From Solitalea lacus (GTDB lineage: Bacteria; Bacteroidota; Bacteroidia; Sphingobacteriales; Sphingobacteriaceae), in assembly GCF_022014595.1 (NCBI RefSeq), contig NZ_CP091740.1, positions 2,034,200-2,098,199 on the forward strand: DNA of 64,000 nt. The letters run 5' to 3'. A model generated the notes under the pieces. It was not told the origin of the DNA and did no database searches. It was given only the letters and a program-made list of their open reading frames with translations. A program made the position numbers and the translations under genes. Below are positions 25,995-34,138 of the stretch, in pieces; positions within the stretch are counted from its first letter, which is position 1, and each line of letters begins with the position of its first letter.

Positions 25995-26517
25995 ATTGCC
26001 GGCAACGCGGGCGACAAATAAATCGCCTATGCCTTTATGAAAAACATCTTCAACTGGAACTCTTGAATCTAAACAAGATAAAATAACAGCTTTAGGAAAC
26101 TGGCCCAAAGAAGCCTGGCGCACTCTAGCTGAATTATTTCTTACAGTAAGCTGATCTTCAACAAACTCTTTGTTGCCAACTTTTAAACTTATTATTACTT
26201 CAGTAGGAGTCAGCTTATTCTGTTGCTCCTGAGTTAAAACCTGTGTGTTAAGTATGTCTGAATCAATAATTACCGTTTGGTTTTCTGCTGTTTTGTTATT
26301 GCAAGAGATAATACACAATAACATCAAGGCAATGCAGATAGGCAGGATCTTATTTTTCATAAAAAAAGAAGTTTATCTGCCTCAATTTAAGTAATTTATA
26401 GCTTTGTATAAGTTGATATTTGTCAAAAACATTTTTTATTTCAACCAACTATTTCCTCTGCCGCATTTGCATATTTAGAGACTTGAGAATTGGCCACCAA
26501 CTTTGATGAGAAGATCA

Positions 26518-27494
26518 TTAATTTAAATTAATTGTTCTGATTTGCTTTAATAAATTCTCCATAGAGGTCATTATCTCGTCAAATCCTAATTTGTCGTCAC
26601 CATATATCATCTCCTGGGACATTTCCTCGTAATCATTTTTATATTTTTTCCTAATCTCTCCTTCAGGAGGAAGGAAATCAATTGTTGCTGGATAATGTGT
26701 TTGATAATCAATACCAATTAAGCTGTGATATAGGCTTCTATGCTGAATAATTTGCAAATATAGGTCAGGGCTATTTAGGGCTTCATTCAGAAAATCAGTA
26801 TTCATAAGTTTATTTAAATCGTAAAGATGGCGAGACATTCTTGCACTCCGTATCTTGTCATTTTGTTTCTTGAACTCTTCATGTAATAAGAAAACTTTCT
26901 CCAATAAAGTTCTTTTGGGATGGATTGTAGGAATTTCAAAAGGCTCTTCATAAAATTCGGTATTTGGAAAATGCTGGCAAACCATAGAATTTATTGATCT
27001 TTTCATATTTGGGTCTTGTAATGAAAGGGAACTTGCTTCAATGATTACACCTTTCGATATGTAAATCTCTTGCTCATCAAATACAGATTTATATATAAGT
27101 GTTAGTCTCTGAGGATCTTTATCTGGAAAAGTTGGTTCAATATTTTCAGCAGTTATATCAAAAAGGTCTTCTGGAACCCCCATTTCAATAAGTTGAGCCT
27201 TGATCGCTGCCAATAATTCTGTACTTGTAAATTCGCAGGCTTTTTTCTTCAATTTTTTAATTTGAGATTTTGATGGATTATCAACAATCCCAAAATGGTT
27301 TTTATCAAGAACCAAGTCTATATCTTCTGAAAACCGATTAATTAAATTAAAACATTTACTTAATGAAGTTCCACCTTTAAATAATAAAATTGACTTAAAT
27401 TGACCATTAAATATAGCCTTTAATACAATCGTTACCCACCAATCTTTTTCTACTGATGGAGCCGGAATTCCAATTTTTTCAGCAGTCTGTTCAT
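26518..27494 (-). CDS. AbiEii-like nucleotidyltransferase toxin, start codon out of frame
   Basis: The body of the protein is an AbiEii/AbiGii nucleotidyltransferase. From about 27440 downwards the frame reads EKDWWVTIVLKAIFNGQ, FKGGTSLSKCFNLINRFSEDIDLVLD, with the GG(T/S)SLSK motif and the acidic SEDIDL pair that bind nucleotide and metal, then PKRTLLEKVFLLHEEF and ARMSRHLYDLNKLM. AbiEii toxins transfer nucleotides to cellular targets such as tRNA. The expected ATG at 27494 overlaps the AbiEi stop as ATGA, but it reads 14 codons into a TAG in another frame. The toxin frame has a stop just upstream and no ATG/GTG/TTG before the motif. Either a short deletion (ATGAATGA to ATGA would fit) has killed the start, or a shift or unusual start is used. 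A TTG-started version from 27315 would lack the active site. Confidence 0.75.
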
Positions 27495-28093
27495 TTTAGA
27501 TTAAACAAAAATATAAAGTAATCATTAATTCTTTGAGAAGACAGGCTAAGATCATGCCTTATGACTTCAATAGACTCTTTATTTAATATATCGATTATTT
27601 TGCGTTGAGTTTCTTTCTCGATTTCGTCAATATTTAGTTCTTCTAAGGCTTGGATTACCAATGAACTGTATTTCCCCTTAAGAGCCATCTTCTTTGGCGT
27701 AGTTTTTTTAAATTTTATAACCTTCTTGCCTACTTTAATATCTCTGGGAGAACCATCGGTCATATAAACTAAATTCATTGGCACCTGTGTTGAAATTCCA
27801 AGTTTATTCATTGCAAACGATCCTGCAGGTTTAATTTTTATGTGCTCTTTTTCTGCTATAGATTGAGCAATTTCTTCTGCAGTTGGTTTCAATTCTCCTA
27901 TTAGAGGATCTATTTTCGGCAAGTAGTATATTCCATGTGCAGCACGTCTAATTACACCATCTTTTGTAAGTCTCGAAAGAGCTTTCTTTACTGAATCAGT
28001 AGTCCCTATTCCTCTAAAATCGGTAGGATAGATTATTTTTCCTTTGCGTAACTTTTTAATTTTTTGGGCAATTACTTGATGTGTAGACTCCAT
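27491..28093 (-). CDS. AbiEi-family antitoxin (DUF6088-like)
   Basis: 200 aa from the ATG at 28093; a GTG at 28102 is possible but lies within a palindrome that is probably the operator. The N-terminal winged helix (IIYPTDFRGIGTTDSVKKALSRLTKDGVIRRA, then HGIYYLP) and the following IAEKEHIKIKPAGSFAMNKLGIS are typical of type IV antitoxins of the AbiEi group. These proteins repress their own promoter and neutralise the AbiEii toxin without direct complex formation. The stop overlaps the ATG expected for the toxin gene by the usual ATGA. Two GTCAC/GTGAC inverted repeats lie upstream. Confidence 0.85.
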   Translation of the reverse strand: MESTHQVIAQKIKKLRKGKIIYPTDFRGIGTTDSVKKALSRLTKDGVIRRAAHGIYYLPKIDPLIGELKPTAEEIAQSIAEKEHIKIKPAGSFAMNKLGISTQVPMNLVYMTDGSPRDIKVGKKVIKFKKTTPKKMALKGKYSSLVIQALEELNIDEIEKETQRKIIDILNKESIEVIRHDLSLSSQRINDYFIFLFNLK

Positions 28094-28097
28094 ATTT

Positions 28098-28233
28098 GTC
28101 ACTAATTTATATAAAAAGGTGACTTTTTTGTCAAAATCGTTATTTATAAAATAAGAAAAAATCTTAGTTAATTAATTGATAAACAAATATTTGTTTATTT
28201 TATTATGTCACCATTTTTACAAAAAATAGTGAC
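28098..28233. promoter_or_regulatory. Candidate AbiEi operator: two GTCAC-N16/17-GTGAC palindromes
   Basis: First copy: GTCAC 28098-28102 and GTGAC 28119-28123. Second copy: GTCAC 28207-28211 and GTGAC 28229-28233. Both read GGTGAC/GTCACC on one side. They flank the likely abiEi promoter. AbiEi of Streptococcus is known to bind inverted repeats upstream of its own gene, so these are good operator candidates. Confidence 0.6.
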
Positions 28234-28475
28234 TATGTTTGAAAAAGACAACTGAATATAAATATTAAAAGTATTTGAAATGTAGGTTGTAATGAAGAAT
28301 TCCTTGTTAAAAAGTAATCTTAATGGAAAAGTTAAGTTTATGAATGAAGTAAAGTCGACACGTTGAATTACCTAAGAGTTTGTAAGCGGAATGTAAAAAT
28401 GCCATGAACGTCTTGGATGTGATTCGATTTAAACTGATATGCAGAATATTTTCGGTAGAGATTGAAACTCTTACG
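28234..28475. other. Non-coding stretch downstream of the orphan AbiEi-like gene
   Basis: This is where a partner toxin for the gene at 28476-29081 would be expected. No nucleotidyltransferase remnant is visible in any leftward frame. A 41-codon rightward frame from 28403 matches nothing recognised. Confidence 0.4.
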
Positions 28476-29081
28476 TTAAAAATTATGGTACCGTGTGTGC
28501 TTCTTTTTTGTCTCTATTAGTGGTCCAAATAGTTTTTTCGCTTTTAAACTCCCATACTCAAGGACTGAATGCTTTAGTTTTTTTGCATTCATACTTTCGA
28601 CTTTGAATAGTACATTCTTTAAAACTTTCTCTTGATCCTCAGCAAGCGTTTCGATGTTGTTTACTAAGTCAACCAGCAAAAATTCAGGAGTTGCTTTTTT
28701 GGGGAAATGGGGTTTTATTCGAAAAGAGAACTTTCTGTTGCCCAGCATAACTTCACCATGGCGTTTATGATTATACACAACTCTTTTATTGTAAAGTTGT
28801 GTGGTTCCAACTCCTAAACTGTTATATGCGTTTGGAGAGGTAAGAAGAAAGCGATCATCCTTTAGGAAACTTCGTATTAGTTCTTCTTCATCCGGTGGAG
28901 TATTTCCAAAGGCAGACTCTTTAGGAAAGTAATACATCCCTGGAGATACCTTTTGTAAGGTTCCTTCACTCACAAGTGATTCAAGATGATGATCGACAGA
29001 TTTAGACCATTTAGTCAGATCCATTCGGCGATATACTTGACCTCTCTTCAGATGCTTCTTTAATTCTTCTAGCTTTGTCAC
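28476..29081 (-). CDS. AbiEi-like antitoxin without adjacent toxin
   Basis: 201 aa. It shares the layout of the AbiEi/DUF6088 antitoxins: an N-terminal winged helix (QVYRRMDLTKWSKSVDHHLESLVSEGTLQKVSPGMYYFPK), the central FLLTSPNAYNSLGVGTTQLYN, a basic strand segment VVYNHKRHGEVMLGNRKFSFRI, and a C-terminal helical part KKATPEFLLVDLVNN. It is similar in design to the AbiEi gene 380 bp downstream but clearly diverged. No toxin gene follows it, so it may counter the Fic protein encoded just upstream (53 bp away, same strand) or be a leftover. A perfect AAAGATC-A-GATCTTT palindrome lies in that 53-bp gap. Confidence 0.75.
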   Translation of the reverse strand: MTKLEELKKHLKRGQVYRRMDLTKWSKSVDHHLESLVSEGTLQKVSPGMYYFPKESAFGNTPPDEEELIRSFLKDDRFLLTSPNAYNSLGVGTTQLYNKRVVYNHKRHGEVMLGNRKFSFRIKPHFPKKATPEFLLVDLVNNIETLAEDQEKVLKNVLFKVESMNAKKLKHSVLEYGSLKAKKLFGPLIETKKKHTRYHNF

Positions 29082-29102
29082 TTCACACTCCTTCTATAAT
29101 TC

Positions 29103-29117
29103 AAAGATCAGATCTTT
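29103..29117. promoter_or_regulatory. Perfect palindrome between the Fic and AbiEi-like genes
   Basis: AAAGATC, A, GATCTTT (29103-29117), 22 bp upstream of the AbiEi-like start and 18 bp after the Fic stop. It is a candidate operator for autoregulation; as a terminator it would be weak. Confidence 0.4.
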
Positions 29118-29134
29118 ATAATAAATGCAAGGTT

Positions 29135-30688
29135 TTAAGATAAATGTGCTACTGGCTTTCCTTTTAGTCCTTCAGATACTAGGTAAGCAATAAATTGTGA
29201 GAAAGGAGTGATATCTTGATTTACACTCGCTGATTCTAATGCTTTCATATAGTTCGATCGTTGTTCAACAGGAATTACAGTCCATGGATAACCTCCAGAT
29301 GCAAGCATCACATTCATTAAAAACCTTGCTATACGACCATTTCCGTCCATGTAGGGATGTATAAAGACAAATATGAAATGTCCCAATACTGCTTTTACAA
29401 AAGGTTCCTTTTCATTTTCGAGTAATTCAAAAAGTATAGGCATTGCATCTCGCATAGCATCCACATTTAAAGGGACTTGCTTTGAGCCTCCAATGTATAC
29501 CTGGTTATTGCGATAGCCTGAAAGGTCGGAAACTTTTAGAATGCCTGCACTAACGCTAGGGTCGAAAAGCTGACGGTACCATTTATGGTGATCCTTGTCG
29601 GCTTCTGTACCGGGGTTTGCATTCTTTAGTACTTTAATAATAGTTTCCTTTACTACTTGAAAGGCTTGCCAGTAACCTCTGGCAGCCATAGCATCTTTCT
29701 GTTTTTTATCTTCTGCATTAATGTTTTTATCCCATAGACCACTTGTTACACGTTCAATTAATTCAGGTGTTACCTTGTACCTTTCTATTGATAAAGAGTG
29801 ATAAGCATCCGTTATATATTGATCGTCTACATTTTTTAGGTAAGCATCAGTGTCTTTTGGAATGCCAGGTGCAGCTGGAAAGTCCTTAATAATGACCTCT
29901 CTCATAGCTTGCCACATTAATTTAATTCTGTTGACAAATGGGGATTTCTCACGGCTGGAAAGATTAATATTAAGTTTATCCGTAAATGGATCTTCTTCTC
30001 TTATGTCATAGCCAGTACTCTTCATGGTTTCCATAATCTGGTCGGCTATCTTTTCTCTCTTAATGTTCCTGAAGGCTCCAGCCAGCCTTCCTCCGATTGT
30101 TGTATGTCCTTTTTCTAGCAAAATGGGGAGCAATTCGGATGCATCTCTAATTAATGAAAGTGCTGTTCTAACTTCTATTGGATTACTGGTATATATTCTG
30201 GAAGTGCAATAAATCAAAGAAGCAGGCAGGTTATACATTCGTATATTCCTCTCTATTGTAATTTGGTTAGCTTCAGGAAGATCTGATTTTGTGTTGAATA
30301 AAGAAGTGCCATGTGGGAGAGTTGTAGGAGTATTGTTTGATTGTGGAGCTCTTATTATTAATTGAAATGGAACAGTCCAATTTCCTGCGTGTATATTCAA
30401 TGATTGGTCAGCGGATAGGCACCATTCCGTTCCATATTTCTTATTAAGAAATTTAGCACAAAACTCCCAATATGAACTATACCAATATGTACTATCACCG
30501 TCATTCTCTTCAGGATTACTGGGAATATACCAGCCTCTAGAGACTTCTTTGATAAATCCATTCTTTAGTAATAGTTCTCTATATGTTCTATTAGGGATTT
30601 CATCTGTATATATTGCAACGTTTCCTTTATCTTGTAACTCTTTCAGTATTTTCAATGCTTCCGCGAATCTTTGTTGTGGTGTTGCCAT
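29135..30688 (-). CDS. Fic-domain AMP-transferase with AbiEi-like N-terminal domain
   Basis: 517 aa. Residues about 1-190 resemble AbiEi-type antitoxins: winged helix (LKELQDKGNVAIYTDEIPNR, NGFIKEVSRGWYIPSNP), then YGTEWCLSADQSLNIHAGNW and TIERNIRMYNLPASLIYCTS. The C-terminal half is a Fic domain with the complete catalytic motif HPYMDGNGRIAR at residues 444-455. A likely inhibitory helix lies upstream (AYHSLSIERYKV, fitting S-x-x-x-E but with Arg in place of the usual Gly/Asn). Fic enzymes usually move AMP from ATP onto Ser, Thr or Tyr of target proteins. The fusion puts a DNA-binding/antitoxin-type module and a toxin-type enzyme in one chain. It is the first gene of the leftward island and has four 24-bp direct repeats upstream. 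Confidence 0.88.
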   Translation of the reverse strand: MATPQQRFAEALKILKELQDKGNVAIYTDEIPNRTYRELLLKNGFIKEVSRGWYIPSNPEENDGDSTYWYSSYWEFCAKFLNKKYGTEWCLSADQSLNIHAGNWTVPFQLIIRAPQSNNTPTTLPHGTSLFNTKSDLPEANQITIERNIRMYNLPASLIYCTSRIYTSNPIEVRTALSLIRDASELLPILLEKGHTTIGGRLAGAFRNIKREKIADQIMETMKSTGYDIREEDPFTDKLNINLSSREKSPFVNRIKLMWQAMREVIIKDFPAAPGIPKDTDAYLKNVDDQYITDAYHSLSIERYKVTPELIERVTSGLWDKNINAEDKKQKDAMAARGYWQAFQVVKETIIKVLKNANPGTEADKDHHKWYRQLFDPSVSAGILKVSDLSGYRNNQVYIGGSKQVPLNVDAMRDAMPILFELLENEKEPFVKAVLGHFIFVFIHPYMDGNGRIARFLMNVMLASGGYPWTVIPVEQRSNYMKALESASVNQDITPFSQFIAYLVSEGLKGKPVAHLS

Positions 30689-30797
30689 TTTCTTATTTGG
30701 TTATTTTGTTCAATCCTCCTTAATTAAATTCTGAGATTGAATTGAAATAATTCTAGTGTAAGTATGTAGAACCTAGTTTTGTATTTACAAATACTTG

Positions 30798-30893
30798 ATG
30801 CCGTGCTATTGTTATTGTTTGGTGTTGCGCTATTTATATTATTTGGTGTTGTGCTATTTATATTATTTGATGTTGTGCTATTGCTATTATTTA
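30798..30893. repeat. Four tandem 24-bp repeats upstream of the Fic gene
   Basis: Units at 30798, 30822, 30846 and 30870 follow the pattern ATGTTGTGCTATTTATATTATTTG with a few differences; the two middle units are almost identical. There are no spacers, so this is not a CRISPR array. The array lies about 110 bp upstream of the Fic start and resembles an iteron-like or cooperative operator array. Confidence 0.85.
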
Positions 30894-31320
30894 ATGTAAA
30901 AATAGGGTAAACTTAGCTTATTTCAATCATTATTATTTTAAGAAATTCGGATAGCCTAACCCTGATGAAAGATAATTTGAACACTTGAAAGTGATTTTAG
31001 GTCACTTAAAAAATCGAAGCATAGTACTTATCTCTCTTTTATTCGTATTTAAATAAAAAGAAAACCTGAGTGATTCAAATTATTTTCAGGAATCAAAGCT
31101 CGGGAGAGTATTGTGGGACTTTCGGATTATTTAATCGGAATAGGAAGCTGGCATGAAAATTACAAGTGACTTTTCCTAAAATCAACACTTTTCTTTTGAG
31201 TGACTAAAGGAAAATTTAGACAGCCCCTTTTCTTTTGCAATAGGTAATATTTACTTAATACGTAATCAGAATTCCAAATTAAAATCTTTTAAATATTTTC
31301 TAATCACTTGAACAATCTCA
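30894..31320. other. Intergenic region between the Fic island and the GH20 gene
   Basis: About 430 bp, AT-rich, no convincing gene. It must contain the GH20 promoter and probably the outer end of the Fic promoter region. No clear boundary repeat of an island was found. Confidence 0.4.
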
Positions 31321-33474
31321 ATGAAACTTTTATCAGGTAATCACCTTCGGGCTCTCCTTTTTCTATTATTGACTTATTCTTGTGCAATAAAAGGATGGTG
31401 CAAAAATTTCCATGCACCTCTTAATGATACGAGTGGTGTAACCGGCATAGTACCTGCCGTTCAGCAATGGCGCCCGCAACAAGGATATTTTAATGTAGAA
31501 CCTGAAAAGGTTATTATTGCTGTTAACATAAGGGACAATAACAAACTGAAAACAGTTTCTGCTAATTTAAAAGCAGACCTTACCCCCTTGGGATTCCCAC
31601 ATATTGAAATCATCCAGTCGAACATACCTCTTAAAGGAAGCATTTTTCTTACGCTTAGTTCCCAAACGTTACCCAACGGAAAAGAATCTCACCGTATCAG
31701 AATAACATCTACCCAAGTTGTTATAACAGGTAATTCTGTCGAAGCTATACATTTCGGCGCCCGTTCAGTATTACAAATGGTAAGGGCCCATGCGGGTAAT
31801 ATTCCTTGTGGCGAAGTAAAGGATTGGCCATCTTATTCAAGACGTATGCTAATGATAGATGTTGGCCGGAAACCATGGCCTTTGGAAGTTTTGAAGGATT
31901 ATGTCCGTATTCTTTCCTGGCATAAAATGAATGAATTGCATCTGCATCTTTCAGACGAAGCATTTGGAGAATCGTATTCTGCAATTCGCGTACAATCGGA
32001 TGTATTTCCGCAACTGGCCGCAAAAGATCTCTGTTATTCAAAACAAGAGATCAAAGAACTTGTATCCTTTGCCAAAGGATATGGCATCGTTATTACACCT
32101 GAGTTTGACATGCCCGGGCATGCTGCTGCTTTTACAAATTATTTTCCCGATTGCATGCTGAAAGGATATCCCAACTATCTGGATGTTTCGAATCCCAAAA
32201 CATTGACCATTATGAAAAAGTTTGTGGATGAAATGATCCCGCTTTTTGATGCACCCGACTTTCATATTGGAACAGACGAATACAGGGTAAAATATCCTCC
32301 AGAAGAAAAGGAAAAGCTTCATCAGGATTTCCGCAGGTTTATTAATTCCATGAATGCACACATCCGCTCAAAAGGGAAAAACTGTCGGATATGGTCTGGT
32401 TACGAAAGCATGATGGGCAAATCGGTCAGTGTTGATTCAACTGTAATTGTTGATATGTGGGATCCATATCATGATGAACACAATGGCCACCTTGTCATCA
32501 ACTCTAGTCAGTATGTTTCTTATTATGTACCTGGTTGTCACTATTATGGGGTAAACCCTGAAGAAGTTTACAACAAATGGGAACCCTGGCAAGCAGGCGA
32601 AAATGTAAATAAGCCACAAAAAAACAGTCCACGTTTACTTGGTGGCAAGCTGCATATCTGGTGTGACCAAGGGCCCACAGGCTATACGATGACGGAAATT
32701 GCTGACCTGGTAATTCCGGGCATCCAGGCATTCGCTGAAAAATTATGGGGAACAAAAGGTTCTGCCAGCTATGATCAGTATTTGAACCGCTCAAAGGCAA
32801 TCCTTCCTGTTTCGAATGTCACGGTATTGAACCGACTTGAGTTACAACGTTCGCCTAGTGCCCCTGATGTCGTGCTCAATATTCCGAATGAACTGGAGCT
32901 AACTTCGAGGAATGCCATTATAGATTTACCACTTGCCCATGCCGACCGTGCTGATCTTGAATACCCATGGACTTTATCTGTGGATCTAAAAAAACTGCAA
33001 ACCGTAGAGGGTAAAAATGTTTTTCTTTCCTCTGACCTGGTCGAGTTATGCGGCAATTATTCATGGAAACAGAAAGAAAAAATAGAGAATAACGGGCAGC
33101 AAAATGAACAAATACATTCAGGAATTGGTATTGTTCGTGCCGCCGGAGCACGACAGGGAACAGGCTCTCCCGCTGAAACGTATCTGTCACATGATGTGAG
33201 TAATGGATTTGAACAACAGCTTCCATTAAATCAATGGACAAACCTTACCATTGTTGCTTTCAAAGGGGGAGCATCCGTGTATATTAATGGGCAAAAAATT
33301 GGCGAAACTAACAATCAAATACTTTGTCCGCTTCGCCATATCGGCAGCAACTACGGCGATTCTTTCGTTGGAAAAATCCGCAACCTAAAAGTTTGGAACA
33401 GAAATCTATCAAATGAAGAAATTGAAAATACTGCAGTGTCAAATGCAAAAACATCAAGTTCTTCTATTCGTTAA
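31321..33474 (+). CDS. GH20 beta-N-acetylhexosaminidase with C-terminal LamG-like domain
   Basis: 717 aa, exported (signal RALLFLLLTYSCAIKGWC). The N-terminal GH20b alpha/beta domain (residues about 45-165) is followed by the TIM barrel: SRRMLMIDVGRKPWPLEVLKD, MNELHLHLSD, ITPEFDMPGHA and the catalytic Asp-Glu pair D319-E320 in FHIGTDE, then WGTKG. Residues about 540-700 look like a LamG/concanavalin-like domain (WTNLTIVAFKGGASVYINGQKIG, IRNLKVWNRNLS). GH20 enzymes release terminal GlcNAc or GalNAc by substrate-assisted catalysis, here probably in the periplasm or outside from chitin fragments or glycoprotein glycans. It stands alone but precedes the sigma/SusCD import locus by 660 bp. Confidence 0.92.
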   Translation: MKLLSGNHLRALLFLLLTYSCAIKGWCKNFHAPLNDTSGVTGIVPAVQQWRPQQGYFNVEPEKVIIAVNIRDNNKLKTVSANLKADLTPLGFPHIEIIQSNIPLKGSIFLTLSSQTLPNGKESHRIRITSTQVVITGNSVEAIHFGARSVLQMVRAHAGNIPCGEVKDWPSYSRRMLMIDVGRKPWPLEVLKDYVRILSWHKMNELHLHLSDEAFGESYSAIRVQSDVFPQLAAKDLCYSKQEIKELVSFAKGYGIVITPEFDMPGHAAAFTNYFPDCMLKGYPNYLDVSNPKTLTIMKKFVDEMIPLFDAPDFHIGTDEYRVKYPPEEKEKLHQDFRRFINSMNAHIRSKGKNCRIWSGYESMMGKSVSVDSTVIVDMWDPYHDEHNGHLVINSSQYVSYYVPGCHYYGVNPEEVYNKWEPWQAGENVNKPQKNSPRLLGGKLHIWCDQGPTGYTMTEIADLVIPGIQAFAEKLWGTKGSASYDQYLNRSKAILPVSNVTVLNRLELQRSPSAPDVVLNIPNELELTSRNAIIDLPLAHADRADLEYPWTLSVDLKKLQTVEGKNVFLSSDLVELCGNYSWKQKEKIENNGQQNEQIHSGIGIVRAAGARQGTGSPAETYLSHDVSNGFEQQLPLNQWTNLTIVAFKGGASVYINGQKIGETNNQILCPLRHIGSNYGDSFVGKIRNLKVWNRNLSNEEIENTAVSNAKTSSSSIR

Positions 33475-33637
33475 CCACGGATTATAATATTGCTTTGGGA
33501 AAATAAAATTATTAGTTTATTTATAAAATCATGGTATTAGGGAGGTGGATGCTGCTTCTATGTGGGGAGCTCCATACCCAATCGGCTAGAGTGGAAGAAA
33601 ACTTTGATGCGGGTTGGTTATTTGCTTACCAAGAAAA

Positions 33638-33835
33638 TCATGTCGTTTTTTCTTGATTTTTAATATAGTTCATGTTAGCTGGATGATGCACCAACTCATA
33701 TTCTTTAATAAGTATACTGAGCACTTCTAATTCATCGGATGCTGCTGATCCTTCCTTTGTATCAGTTTGCATTAGCTCATAAACACGAGCTAATGTGTTA
33801 TTATATTGTTCCTCTGTCTTAATTGGCTTTAACAT
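33638..33835 (-). CDS. HigA-like antitoxin N-terminal fragment
   Basis: 65 aa. IKTEEQYNNTLARVYELMQ and SDELEVLSILIKEYELVHHP are the N-terminal helical part of the HigA-type antitoxins that normally continue into a helix-turn-helix. Here the frame ends 12 residues later (NYIKNQEKTT), so the DNA-binding part is missing, and no HigB-like toxin gene is next to it. It may be a relic or a shortened member. Between it and the GH20 gene a short frame reads VEENFDAGWLFAYQENH, which faintly recalls the start of a GH2 enzyme but is too short to call. Confidence 0.6.
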   Translation of the reverse strand: MLKPIKTEEQYNNTLARVYELMQTDTKEGSAASDELEVLSILIKEYELVHHPANMNYIKNQEKTT

Positions 33836-34138
33836 AACTTGAATTTTTTTCGATTGAAAATAGAAATGAAAAACAGTTTTACTTCCCTCTTAAACCGGTT
33901 ACATAAAGTTTTTCATTTTAAAACAGTTCCGATCCAAAATAAGGTTAATAACCTTAAAACAAGTAGTTTTTTAATGTGTATTTAAATGTTTACCAAAGAT
34001 AAGACTATTAAGAACTGTCCTATGATTTCTATTTCCTCAACAGCCTATATCAGATCGTCGAGAAAATTTAACTTTGATGAAGAAATTTAAAATATTTTAT
34101 ATTTTATTTTACCTTAGGGACCTGGTTGTCTATGTGAT
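33836..34138. other. Divergent promoter region before the ECF sigma gene
   Basis: About 300 bp between the HigA-like fragment and the sigma gene. A perfect Bacteroidota -7 box TAACTTTG (TAnnTTTG) lies at 34069-34076, 62 bp before the sigma ATG. No good -33 TTTG partner is seen. Confidence 0.5.
34069..34076 (+). promoter_or_regulatory. Bacteroidota-type -7 promoter box (TAACTTTG)
   Basis: Exact match to TAnnTTTG at a sensible distance from the sigma-factor gene. The upstream -33 element is not clear, so the call is tentative. Confidence 0.45.

Larger units (their letters stand above)
23983..26360 (-). pseudogene. Beta-carbonic anhydrase lipoprotein gene split by an IS110 element
   Basis: The 5' part (26360 down to 25995) encodes a lipoprotein signal (LMLLCIISC) and the first half of a beta-carbonic anhydrase with the zinc-binding SCLDSRVP motif and GDLFVARVAGN. 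The 3' part (24357 down to 23983) resumes with IINEDILGSLEYACKVSG and the second zinc motif VVLGHEHCGAI. Removing the insert and one copy of the shared ATT gives AGNIINEDILGS in frame, the normal family spacing, and an intact 246-aa enzyme. The product would interconvert CO2 and bicarbonate at the periplasm or surface. As it stands the enzyme is split between its zinc ligands and must be inactive. Neither half has other frameshifts, so the insertion looks recent. Confidence 0.93.

Noticed and set aside
30798-30893. CRISPR array
   Set aside because: The 24-bp units are directly adjacent without spacers and no cas genes are present.
33540-33660. Possible remnant of a GH2 glycosidase (VEENFDAGWLFAYQENH)
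   Set aside because: Only about 17 residues of vague similarity; too short to support a pseudogene.
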